DNA of 41,130 nucleotides from the NCBI GenBank assembly GCA_022801925.1, contig JAAWTG010000023.1, positions 1 to 41,130 of the forward strand, given 5' to 3'. Shown piece after piece: positions 8,843 to 17,900 of this stretch (positions are counted from its first letter, which is position 1; each line of letters begins with the position of its first letter). The DNA is from Clostridia bacterium (lineage in GTDB: Bacteria; Bacillota; Clostridia; RUG12999). Position numbers and translations under genes: made by a program. The notes beneath the pieces were generated by a model, which saw only the letters and a list, made by a program, of their open reading frames with translations, did not search any database and was not told the DNA's origin.

Positions 8843-11467
8843 ATGTTGAAAAGAATGACAGCGTTACTGATAGTAGTCTCTGTTATGCTGAGCGCATGTG
8901 TGATTCATGCGGAGCAGGAAAGTTATTCCGGCTTGGAAGAAAAACAGGCGTTGCTGACGGCATTGGACATCATAGTGCCTGATTCTTACGGACAAATTGA
9001 TAACAGCGAGGCAGTCACCAGAATTGATTTTGCGGCGCTGGCAGGAAAGATTATAGGCGTTAACCCGACCTTGGTGGGAGACGACTCCTATTATATTGAC
9101 GTTGACGGCGGACATTGGGCGTCTTATACACTGAACACGCTGGTAGACAGAGGGATTCTCCATGTGGGAGACGATAGACTCTTTCACCCATATGATACCA
9201 TTAGCGTAAACGAAGCGGTCAAGATATTGGTAAGCGTTTTGGGATATGGCGACTATGCGTATTACAAAGGCGGATATCCCATTGGATATATCACTGCTGC
9301 ATCGGAACTGAATCTTTTGAATGGCGTGAAAGCCGGTGGTGAGACGCCTGTTACCAAAGCGGTAATGACAGTATTGCTCTATAATGCAATGCACGCAAAA
9401 GTGATGGACGTTGTCGGCGTTGGCACGCAAACCATGATTTCAAATGAAGATACAGATATCATGATGAAAAAATATCTGAATATTGACTATGTGGAAGGCG
9501 TTTTAAACGGCACGGAAGGTTTTACGCTAACAGAGAAAAAGGTGGAAACCGGAAAATCTCTGGTCGGGGACGTACTCATAGAAAACGGCGATATCAAAAC
9601 GATTGCAAAACTCGGACACAGCGTCAGAGCGTATTATTACGCAGAGGACGGCGACGAAGAAAATAAAACGTTGCGGTTCATGACGGACACACGCGGGACG
9701 GAAGAATTGGTTGTGGTAGACGAAGATATCGTAAGCTATGCAAACGGCGCATTGACCTATCTGGACGAAAGCGGCAGAAAAACAACGGCGTCGCTCGCTT
9801 CCAACATGACGGTGATGCGAAACGGCGAGGTGGTTTCGGGAAACTTGGCGGAAGCCTTTGATGTGAAAAACGGTCAAATAAAACTAATTCGCAACAGCAA
9901 ATCAAGCGATATCAATGTTGCTGTCATAGAGGACTACCGGACGGTGGTTGTAAACACGGTGAACACGGAAACACTGGTCATCACAGACGATATCGAGAAA
10001 AATTATATTGATTTGTCAGGCGACGCGTGTGAACAAATTTCCGTTTTTACGGCTGAGGGAGATAAGAAGAGTTTAGCTTCGATACAGGCAAACAGTGTGA
10101 TAGACGTTGCATATTCCGCAAAGCACACCATTATCTACACCAATGTGCAAAACATTACCGGCACGGTGAATTCAATTGACTCAGGCGCGCGGGAGGTAGA
10201 CATTGACGGTAACATCTATCCATACAGCGACACATTGTTTGACAACTATGCCTGCAAGCTGGGCGCGAAAGGTTTGTTTAAGACAAACAAACGCGGCAGA
10301 GTGGTTTGTATGCTTGACCCGGCGCTGAGCGACCAGACCGGATATGTGATAGAAACAGGCGTTAAAAGCAGCATGGACACAAGCGTGCAAATGAAACTTT
10401 TAACGGCGGAGGGGACTTTTAAAGTATTCAATATTTCCTCCAAAGCGAAAATTGACGGACACAAAGCGTCCGATATCAGAAACCTTCCGGAAGCGGCGAG
10501 CAAGTTTATCGGCAAACCGATTCTATATAGAGCAAATACGGACGATGAAATCACCTATATTGATTCTCCGACCAAAAATGAACCGTTAGAGGACGAAAAT
10601 ACGCTGCAATATACAGAATCGACAGACCAAGAGACATTGGTGCAGCGGTGGAATCCGGATCAAAGCAAATTCGGTAAAACGGGACTGGTGTCTTCAGACG
10701 CAGTTGTGTTCCGTGTTCCGGCAGATACCACCGATACGGACGAAAGAAGCTATTCCATAACCACCAAAGCGTTGTTTCAGGCAAATACAGGGTATACGAC
10801 AGATTTGTATAAAGTCGGTAAAACCTCCTATAACAACATTGTTGTGCTGCGCATGTCCAGTTATGATTTGAGAGATGTAACGCCATATGTGTGGGTAAAA
10901 TCCGTTTCCAAAGCGGTTGACGCGAACGGAGAGCCGGTTGTCAGAATCAAGGCGTATAAACAGGGCGGACTTGTGGAATATGACATTGACGCAAGCTATA
11001 ACATCATTCCCGATGTGGGTGATATTGTCCGCGTCGGCACAAACGAAAAGAGAGCCTCACGCATGGTAGAAATTCACTATGATTACAGCGAAAACGGCTC
11101 CGGTCCGATGGATCCGGAAGCGCCGTTCGGCAGTTATAATTATAAGGTAATGACCTATTGGAACAGATTTATCGATATGTATCATATAAACAGATTCCTT
11201 GCAGGGTCGGCGGTAGAAATTGAAGGCAACCTTTTAAAATGGAGCATAGACGGACATGGCACAGACACAATAAGCGAAATCGGCGTCATTGACAGCGGTG
11301 TCCCGATTATTGTATATGATGCGCAAACCGAAGAGTTTTCCGCGGGCAGTTTAGCTGATGTGAAACCGAGCAAGATTTATGGCAGCGAATGTTCCGACAT
11401 TATGGCAACGACCAGATCCGGAAAAATCAATACCTTATATGTGATTAACAACAGAACCGATTATTAA
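8843..11467 (+). CDS. Large surface protein with N-terminal SLH-like repeats and beta-repeat body
   Basis: This 874-residue protein starts at 8843 after AAAGGGG. Its hydrophobic leader contains MLSAC, a good lipobox with Cys19, so it may be a lipoprotein; ordinary signal peptidase cleavage after IHA is the alternative. Residues about 30-200 hold SLH-like repeats (VTRIDFAALAGKIIG, GGHWASYTLNTLVDRGIL, SVNEAVKILVSVLGYG). The rest is beta-rich with recurring units such as ITGTVNSID...VDIDGNIY, typical of repeated small beta barrels. No catalytic residues are recognised. It has the same overall layout as the product of 28668 in the second module, with SLH at the N-terminus and then about 700 residues of beta repeats, which suggests a conserved part of a surface apparatus. 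Function unknown. Confidence 0.8.
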   Translation: MLKRMTALLIVVSVMLSACVIHAEQESYSGLEEKQALLTALDIIVPDSYGQIDNSEAVTRIDFAALAGKIIGVNPTLVGDDSYYIDVDGGHWASYTLNTLVDRGILHVGDDRLFHPYDTISVNEAVKILVSVLGYGDYAYYKGGYPIGYITAASELNLLNGVKAGGETPVTKAVMTVLLYNAMHAKVMDVVGVGTQTMISNEDTDIMMKKYLNIDYVEGVLNGTEGFTLTEKKVETGKSLVGDVLIENGDIKTIAKLGHSVRAYYYAEDGDEENKTLRFMTDTRGTEELVVVDEDIVSYANGALTYLDESGRKTTASLASNMTVMRNGEVVSGNLAEAFDVKNGQIKLIRNSKSSDINVAVIEDYRTVVVNTVNTETLVITDDIEKNYIDLSGDACEQISVFTAEGDKKSLASIQANSVIDVAYSAKHTIIYTNVQNITGTVNSIDSGAREVDIDGNIYPYSDTLFDNYACKLGAKGLFKTNKRGRVVCMLDPALSDQTGYVIETGVKSSMDTSVQMKLLTAEGTFKVFNISSKAKIDGHKASDIRNLPEAASKFIGKPILYRANTDDEITYIDSPTKNEPLEDENTLQYTESTDQETLVQRWNPDQSKFGKTGLVSSDAVVFRVPADTTDTDERSYSITTKALFQANTGYTTDLYKVGKTSYNNIVVLRMSSYDLRDVTPYVWVKSVSKAVDANGEPVVRIKAYKQGGLVEYDIDASYNIIPDVGDIVRVGTNEKRASRMVEIHYDYSENGSGPMDPEAPFGSYNYKVMTYWNRFIDMYHINRFLAGSAVEIEGNLLKWSIDGHGTDTISEIGVIDSGVPIIVYDAQTEEFSAGSLADVKPSKIYGSECSDIMATTRSGKINTLYVINNRTDY

Positions 11468-11507
11468 AAGAGAACCTGAGATTTTAAAAGAAAGGGGCGT
11501 ATCAGCA

Positions 11508-12467
11508 GTGAAAAAAATAGCAGTAAGTTTGCTTGCGGCGCTGATGGCAGTCAGCCTGAGCTTGCCCGCAGGGGCATATTCGGGCGCATCCGACTGGGCG
11601 AAAGAGGACTTAAGCAAAGCGGTGTCCTATTCCCTGATGCCGGCGGTTTTGAGCGAAAGCGACGTTTCAAAACCGATTAACCGTTTGGAGTTTGCCGCAG
11701 TGAGCGTAAAACTATATGAAGCGTTTGGCGGCGCGCCAATCAAAAACACGGAAAATCCGTTCACCGATACAGATAATGCAGAGGTCATTCAGGCGTATCA
11801 CGCCGGAATCACCACAGGGACGAGCGAAACAACGTTCAGTCCAGAAGAACTGCTTTCCAGAGAACAGGCGGCGACTATGCTGACCAGAATCTATTCCATG
11901 ACGCAGGAAAACGCGGATTTAACCACAGACAGCATAGAAAAATTTGCAGACGACGCCGACATTTCAGATTGGGCGCGGGAAAGCGTATATTTCATGTATG
12001 CAAAAGGCATTATCAACGGAATCGGCGGCAATAAATTCGCGCCGCAAAACGTGACGCCGGAGCAGGAAGCGGCGCTGTATGCAAATTCCACGCGGGAACA
12101 GTCGCTTGCGCTGGCGGTGCGTATGTATGAAAAGTTGAAACCGGAAACGAGCGGGCAGCCTGATGATAACAACAAACCGAAGGACGAGGAAAAAGATTTG
12201 CTCAGCTTTGCGCCGCAGGTTGATTTCGGAACAGAGGTTGATAAACATGCTGACAAAAACAGTGCAACGCTGACGCTCAAAGACGTTACGCGCGAAGAAT
12301 GCGTGGCATATGTGAAGCTGATGGATATGCGTTTCCAAACCCAGATTTATCTGCTGGACGAGGCGACGCAGTTCAGCAAAAAGGCGACAGACGGCACACG
12401 CATTATGACCGTGACATGGTCGGACGGAAACATGTCGATTACGGTAGAGTTGGATTTGATATCTTAA
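11508..12467 (+). CDS. Small SLH-domain surface protein
   Basis: A GTG at 11508 is used, with GAAAGGGG about 10 bases upstream. The 319-residue product has a signal peptide (MKKIAVSLLAALMAVSLSLPAGA, cleaved near residue 23), then three SLH repeats at about residues 25-205 (SDWAKEDLSKAVSYS, NPFTDTDNAEVIQAY, KFADDADISDWARESV), a short Asp/Lys-rich linker and a C-terminal domain of about 85 residues rich in beta strands (from FAPQVDFGTEV to the end) that I do not recognise. It may be an adaptor that offers this small domain at the S-layer. Close spacing to both neighbours places it in the same operon. Confidence 0.82.
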   Translation: MKKIAVSLLAALMAVSLSLPAGAYSGASDWAKEDLSKAVSYSLMPAVLSESDVSKPINRLEFAAVSVKLYEAFGGAPIKNTENPFTDTDNAEVIQAYHAGITTGTSETTFSPEELLSREQAATMLTRIYSMTQENADLTTDSIEKFADDADISDWARESVYFMYAKGIINGIGGNKFAPQNVTPEQEAALYANSTREQSLALAVRMYEKLKPETSGQPDDNNKPKDEEKDLLSFAPQVDFGTEVDKHADKNSATLTLKDVTREECVAYVKLMDMRFQTQIYLLDEATQFSKKATDGTRIMTVTWSDGNMSITVELDLIS

Positions 12468-12470
12468 CAA

Positions 12471-12486
12471 TGACAGGCTGCTGTCA
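12471..12486 (+). other. Small intercistronic hairpin
   Basis: TGACAG (12471-12476) and CTGTCA (12481-12486) form a 6-bp stem with a 4-base loop just after the stop of the small SLH gene. There is no T run, so it is not a terminator. It may mark an RNA processing site or have no role. Confidence 0.4.
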
Positions 12487-12523
12487 GTAAAGTTGAAAAT
12501 GAGCGGAGAAAGGTGACGATACT

Positions 12524-15109
12524 ATGAAAAAGAAAATAACTGCGGTTTTGCTTTTCGCGGTTTTACTCATGAACATGTCCTCGGCTTTTGCGAAATGGGA
12601 AGTGGCGCAAGCGCCCCTGCCGGAGGTTGGAATCCTCTTTCAAGATGATATGGAAGGGTATACCACGATTGAGTCCGCAAGAGCGGTAAACGGCGGCGGC
12701 TGGAACCGAAATCTTTTCCTGCCGGGCACTTTTAATAATACGACTATGCTTTATTATCCGGCGGAACTGAATAACACTGTTGTCAAAGGAAATTTTTGGA
12801 GTATCAGTGAAGGCGGTAACATTTGGGGCTATGGCGAGAACATGGACCTCAATACAGGCAAAATGAAATTTGAGTATAAAGTGTATATTCCGGAAGAAGG
12901 CGGAACGCTGCAAGAAGGTGAAAGATATTTTTACTATCTAGAGGTTATTTCAGCGGCAGGCTGGAACGACCCGGACGGGACGAAAGAGCAGGCGAACTTG
13001 TCGTCGGTAGAATTGCAGGTGGGCGCAAAACCGATTATCGGATTCGCGGAAAAAAGCGTTGTAGCAAGGCACAATGATTATACGGAAACGATTGAATTTG
13101 ACACACCCTACACGGTGACAACGATTGTAGACTATGACGCGCAGGAAGTCAGCCACTATTTGGACGGCGTTTTGAAAGCGACCTACAAAGATAACTCGGT
13201 GGTTCCTGTGAAAACGGCATATAAATTCAACTATTTTTATCCTGTCATACAGTTTTCGGGAATGAAACAAACGAACTCGAAAATTTGTATCGACGATGTG
13301 CTGGTGGAAAGAATGAGCGGAGCCGGCGTTATGTCCGCTTCTGTAGGCGAGATAGGCGAAAACTATGTTGACGTGAAATTCAGCGACGTCATTTCCGGAG
13401 AAGCGGCGGATTTTAATACAAACGAATTTTCGTTGAACGCCGTAGGAGCGACGGACGGCGTACATCCGACGAGCATTGAAAAAATCAGCGGCGGCAGCAC
13501 GCTGCGCCTGACATTTGCGGACGCATTTGAAGCCGGTGAAACCTATGAATTATCTATCAATGCCATGATAACTTCGGCGTTTAACAAAAACGCTTCCCTT
13601 CCGGCGGGAACGATTTTGTTGTTTAATATTCCGGTAGAACAACAGGAGACAGTTTTGGTGGATATGAGTTTTGACGACTACACTTTCCCGACAGACGAAG
13701 CGACAAGTACGGCAGGGGACATGACCTTATTTGCTAGCACCGTGAGAGGTGAGGATTGGAGTACCGGTTCGTACACAGAGGGAACGGATCATCTCTATGC
13801 GTATATATCGGAAGCTGCGGATGAAAACGGTGGAAAGATGATGAAATTTGAGTGTCCGGAAAATATGCTCGAGTGGGGCGGACATTCGATTTCGCTGAAA
13901 ATTCCTTTCGCGGAGGGACAGACGGTAACAGATGGAACTTTAACCGTAGAGTTCGAGGCTGCCGTTGGCGAAGGAACTCACCAGTGGGTAGACTACTCTT
14001 TCGGGCTTTCGGATAAACTGGATACATCAATGGAATATAGTTATACGAATCGGTGGGCAAATGCAGATTTATATGCAGGTCTGAGTTATGATAGCGCTTC
14101 TACGAAATTTTTTGTGCATGGTAGAAAGGATATGCCGTCACGTAATTGGGGAGGCGGGAACAGCGATTTTAAGACAGGGCACATAACGGCGATAGGAAAT
14201 GGCGGCGCGATTGAGAACGGTACGACAATGCATAAATATAAATTTGTAATAGATTTAGATAACAAGAGTTACGATATTTATTATGATGGGAGAATGGTGC
14301 AAAGTCTGGACTATCTGCCGGGCAGCAAAACGCAGATGGAATATGATGCGTTTGTTTTTGCAAAAAACTTTTTTAGCAAAACAAACATATATAGGAAAGA
14401 TCAAATTTGTATAGATAATATCAAGGTAACAAAGATGTTGCCGGCGCCTGCAATGGTCAATGAAGTGAAATTTAAAAAGTATGACGGCGCGACATATGGA
14501 TACAGCCGCAAGCTGTCTGCCGGATTGACAAGCGCGGAAGTGGAGTTCTCCAAAGAAATGGATAACGCAAACATCACGGTGGAAGGACTGAACGAGGCGG
14601 ACTACAGTGTTGCGCTGAACGAAGCAAAAACAAAGGCGGTTGTGACGTTTGCAAATTGCCTGTCACCGGATACGGATTACGCTGTTGTGATTGGAGCGGA
14701 CAGCACTGACGCGGACGGCAAACCGATTGCAAAAGGCGCGAGATATTCTTTCACCACGGACAGCGGTGAAATTATCTATGGAAAACCGGTTATCAAATGC
14801 AACGGCAATACAGTGAATACGATTGCCGACATCACAGCAGGCGGAACGCTTACCGCCGAGATTGCGGCTGTCAATACAACAGCAGAAAAAACAGGCGCAT
14901 TTGTGACGCTGGTAGCGCACAAAAACAATACTCTTGTCTACGCGACGGCGCTGGAATATGCACCAGAGGACGGTGCGCCGCGCGTTGGCGCCATCACGCT
15001 GACGGCGGAAGACGCCGCGGCATGTGCCGGAGCGGACGCGGTGAAAGTATTTGTGTTTGACAACTTGACGGATATGAAACCGTTTGTCGGCGCAGAGATT
15101 GTGAAATAG
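12524..15109 (+). CDS. Large secreted LamG-like/Ig-like protein without anchor
   Basis: This 861-residue protein starts at 12524 after AAAGGTG at 8 bases. A signal peptide ends near SAFA-K (residue 23-24). Two concanavalin/LamG-like beta-sandwich regions can be seen at about 40-265 (FQDDMEGYTTIE at the start, CIDDVLVERMSG at the end) and about 380-645 (VDMSFDDYTF to CIDNIKVTKM); both end in the same I-C-I-D-[DN]-[VI] pattern. Each is followed by an Ig-like Big_5-type domain (about 270-370 and 650-750, EVEFSKEMDNANI in the second), and a last beta domain closes the protein. LamG-like folds usually bind glycans. No SLH repeat or catalytic motif was found, so it may bind the polysaccharide and associate with the SLH proteins encoded beside it. 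Part of the 14360-14770 stretch is unusually rich in Lys/Tyr compared with its surroundings. Confidence 0.75.
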   Translation: MKKKITAVLLFAVLLMNMSSAFAKWEVAQAPLPEVGILFQDDMEGYTTIESARAVNGGGWNRNLFLPGTFNNTTMLYYPAELNNTVVKGNFWSISEGGNIWGYGENMDLNTGKMKFEYKVYIPEEGGTLQEGERYFYYLEVISAAGWNDPDGTKEQANLSSVELQVGAKPIIGFAEKSVVARHNDYTETIEFDTPYTVTTIVDYDAQEVSHYLDGVLKATYKDNSVVPVKTAYKFNYFYPVIQFSGMKQTNSKICIDDVLVERMSGAGVMSASVGEIGENYVDVKFSDVISGEAADFNTNEFSLNAVGATDGVHPTSIEKISGGSTLRLTFADAFEAGETYELSINAMITSAFNKNASLPAGTILLFNIPVEQQETVLVDMSFDDYTFPTDEATSTAGDMTLFASTVRGEDWSTGSYTEGTDHLYAYISEAADENGGKMMKFECPENMLEWGGHSISLKIPFAEGQTVTDGTLTVEFEAAVGEGTHQWVDYSFGLSDKLDTSMEYSYTNRWANADLYAGLSYDSASTKFFVHGRKDMPSRNWGGGNSDFKTGHITAIGNGGAIENGTTMHKYKFVIDLDNKSYDIYYDGRMVQSLDYLPGSKTQMEYDAFVFAKNFFSKTNIYRKDQICIDNIKVTKMLPAPAMVNEVKFKKYDGATYGYSRKLSAGLTSAEVEFSKEMDNANITVEGLNEADYSVALNEAKTKAVVTFANCLSPDTDYAVVIGADSTDADGKPIAKGARYSFTTDSGEIIYGKPVIKCNGNTVNTIADITAGGTLTAEIAAVNTTAEKTGAFVTLVAHKNNTLVYATALEYAPEDGAPRVGAITLTAEDAAACAGADAVKVFVFDNLTDMKPFVGAEIVK

Positions 15110-15138
15110 TCTCTATGCAGCCATGTAAGGGAGACGAG

Positions 15139-17871
15139 ATGATGAAGATGAAAAAAATAGTATATGTATTGCTGGTTGCAATGATAGTTTCCGTCCTTCC
15201 GAGTGTTCATGCAGCGGGGGACAGCGCTACGGCGCTGCTCTCCGCCGCTGAACCTGCTACCAACGGTATGCAGGTGGGAATGCAGCTTGGCACGAACGTA
15301 CAACTGAAAGAAAGCGGCGGGAAAACCGGCTGGGTGCTAAATCCGAAAAATGCCAGCGCGTCTTATGTCAGATGCAAACTGGACAATGATTTTATGTACG
15401 ATTTAAAGAGCGAGGACACTGTAGAAGTGACGGTGGAATATCTGGACGACAGCTACGGCGGGTTTTCTGTTTACTATGACGCGCAGGGCGGGAAACGCAA
15501 GGCGGAGTTCTGTCCGCTCACCAGAACGAACCATTGGCTGACGCACACGTTTGTTTTGTATGACGCACGGTTTGCAAACGGTATCAATACGGACGATTTC
15601 CAGATTATCACGGACGGAACAGGAAAAAGCGTTGATGAAAACGGCATTATGGACGCTTCGCCATGGCCGGTGACAATATCGGAAATCCGCGTAACAAAGT
15701 CAGCAATGAAATCGCCGTACAAAATCACAGCGGAGACGGGCAGGACGGGCAACATCTTTTTTGAAGGTGATACGATTTCATTTGATGTTTCTTTTCAAAG
15801 TGAAACAGCGGGCTTCGGCGGCGAAAATGTTACCTATCGGGCGCTGGATTTTGGCAAAAACACCGTGTTCACCAAAACATCTGCCGTAGATGCGGGCAAA
15901 GATACGCTTGTCATTCCGACGCTGAAATACGGCGTGTATTATTTAGAGATTGAAGTGACGGGCGGAGAGGTATCGCAAAAGGAAACCATTGATTTTTCCT
16001 ATTCCCGCAAGGCAGACAAGGTGAACGAATGCTTTGGCACCAATGTGCATTATGAATGGAACGGCTATGATGTGCAAAATGTTGTGGAAATGGCGGAATT
16101 GGTTAGAAACGCCGGTTACGGCTTTACGAGAACCTCCGCCCGCTGGAACGAGATGGAAAAATCCAAGGGCAGCTATCAAATGAGTGAAAACCTGATGACA
16201 AGTTTGCAGTATAATAGCGAACTAGGTCTGAAAAGCCTCATCATTTTGAATTGCGACAATCCGCTCTATGATGCCTATCCATATTGGATGGACAGCGATG
16301 CAAAACGGCAGGCATACGCTAATTACTGCAAATGGGCTGTGAAAGAAATGTCGCCGTATACCAATTATTTTGCCACTACCAACGAGTATAATTTGGAACC
16401 GGGCGGCATACATACGCCGGAAAAAGCAGAGCCGTTTGCGAAATTGGTAAAAGCGATGGCACCGGCTGTTCGGGCGGCGAATCCGAACGCGATGATTGTC
16501 GTGGGAGAAACCGGCAGATATGAACCGGAGTGGGACGCCGCTTGCTATAAAAATGGTATTTTTGATTTAGGAGATGCATACAGCTTTCATGCTTATGATT
16601 ATATGGCAGAGGCAGAGTATGCGCCGACTTTGGTGAATCTGATGCAGAACTTTACGAATTTTGTGAAAGAAAAGGATTCCAAAAAAGAAGCATGGATGAC
16701 AGAAACAGGCTGGCCGGCAGAGGACATGAGCGCAAGCGCGGCAGGCAGTATGGGTCAATCGAATCTGGAGGAGCAGGCGCGGCGGTATGCGAGGTCGTTT
16801 GCATACTACAGCAATCCGGCGTTGATTGACAAGGTGTTTCACTATGCATTCGCCGACAATCACGCAGGATGGTTTTATCAGGAAAATAAATTCGGCATTG
16901 TGCAGTCCCATGAGGACAAAACGCCCTTTGCGGCAAAACCTGCCTATATTGCCACAGCGGCATTTAACGATATTGTAGGCGGCGCGACATTCCAAAAAAA
17001 CAGATCGGATACAGCGAATGTATATGCCTATCAATTTGTGGGCGCCGATGGGGAAGAAATCATGTGTTTCTGGAAATATACGGAATATGGTTCGTCGGGC
17101 GCGCCGTCGGGAGCGCAATACACTTATCAAAGCGACAGGCCGTATTTTGAAGTCAGCGATATGTATGGCAATACGCAATATGTCAAAAACGAATCGGGTT
17201 CCTATACCGGAATTTACCAAACCGAACCTGTTTATGTCAAAGGCGTTGATTTCATAAAACAGGACTGCACCATTTCCCTTTCGGCGGACAATATGCGTTT
17301 TATGCCGGAGGGAACGGATACGGTTGACGTTGATATTCGGGCAAACGGCGCGGCAGAAGCCGCACAAATGAATGTAATTATGGCGGCATATGACCAGAGC
17401 GGCAAGCTGATTCAGAGCGACTTCAGCACCGAAACGGTAGGCAGCGGCGGTATGCTGAAGCAGTATTCCATTGCAGACATTCCGAACATGGAACGTTTTA
17501 AAATCATGGCGGTGGAAAATATGGCGACGCTCAGACCGCTCACTGCCGCGGCAACGCTGAATTATTGGGGAAGCGACGCGGGAATCAAATGTATGCAGAG
17601 CGGAGAGATGATTACCGTCAGCGGGACGGTGCCAAAAAGCAGCGCGGGCGGGGATTGCGTGATAACCGTGCTGAGTTCCGACATGAAAACAACGGTTTAT
17701 GACATGACAGCGTATTTGAATAATTTGCTATGGTCAGACGTAGCCGAGACAAATAACCGCGGGGCATATCGTTTTCGTTTTGCACTGCCGAAAGAATATG
17801 ACAAAGACCAAATATATATACAGATTTCGGCAAAAGATTATGTGGGGCGGTATACGCTTGAGGTTCAATAA
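15139..17871 (+). CDS. Secreted clan GH-A glycoside hydrolase, second copy
   Basis: The ATG at 15139 (or the next one at 15142) is favoured by AAGGGAG at 15127-15133; an in-frame ATG at 15115 lies upstream of that site. The 910-residue product has a signal peptide (cleaved near VHA-A), the same unrecognised beta module as the enzyme at 3734 (about 60-200; GWVLNPKNASAS and VTVEYLDDSYGGFSVYYDAQ match GWALGADEATAS and VDYYDADLGVFSLVYSAQ), an Ig-like domain (about 205-298), a TIM barrel (about 299-610) and C-terminal beta domains (about 610-910). TNEYN gives the likely acid/base Glu416 and WMTETGWP the likely nucleophile Glu522. It lacks the CBM9-like tail of its paralogue. The two enzymes probably act on the same or related polysaccharides outside the cell. 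Confidence 0.85.
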   Translation: MMKMKKIVYVLLVAMIVSVLPSVHAAGDSATALLSAAEPATNGMQVGMQLGTNVQLKESGGKTGWVLNPKNASASYVRCKLDNDFMYDLKSEDTVEVTVEYLDDSYGGFSVYYDAQGGKRKAEFCPLTRTNHWLTHTFVLYDARFANGINTDDFQIITDGTGKSVDENGIMDASPWPVTISEIRVTKSAMKSPYKITAETGRTGNIFFEGDTISFDVSFQSETAGFGGENVTYRALDFGKNTVFTKTSAVDAGKDTLVIPTLKYGVYYLEIEVTGGEVSQKETIDFSYSRKADKVNECFGTNVHYEWNGYDVQNVVEMAELVRNAGYGFTRTSARWNEMEKSKGSYQMSENLMTSLQYNSELGLKSLIILNCDNPLYDAYPYWMDSDAKRQAYANYCKWAVKEMSPYTNYFATTNEYNLEPGGIHTPEKAEPFAKLVKAMAPAVRAANPNAMIVVGETGRYEPEWDAACYKNGIFDLGDAYSFHAYDYMAEAEYAPTLVNLMQNFTNFVKEKDSKKEAWMTETGWPAEDMSASAAGSMGQSNLEEQARRYARSFAYYSNPALIDKVFHYAFADNHAGWFYQENKFGIVQSHEDKTPFAAKPAYIATAAFNDIVGGATFQKNRSDTANVYAYQFVGADGEEIMCFWKYTEYGSSGAPSGAQYTYQSDRPYFEVSDMYGNTQYVKNESGSYTGIYQTEPVYVKGVDFIKQDCTISLSADNMRFMPEGTDTVDVDIRANGAAEAAQMNVIMAAYDQSGKLIQSDFSTETVGSGGMLKQYSIADIPNMERFKIMAVENMATLRPLTAAATLNYWGSDAGIKCMQSGEMITVSGTVPKSSAGGDCVITVLSSDMKTTVYDMTAYLNNLLWSDVAETNNRGAYRFRFALPKEYDKDQIYIQISAKDYVGRYTLEVQ

Positions 17872-17900
17872 AAAAGAAATAGAAAAGATGAGGTTGGAGA

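Noticed and set aside
16567-17367. Long open frame of 266 codons on the - strand
   Set aside because: It lies wholly inside the GH-A enzyme gene at 15139, has an Arg/His/Cys-rich product without any domain, and has no ribosome site; it is a frame shadow.
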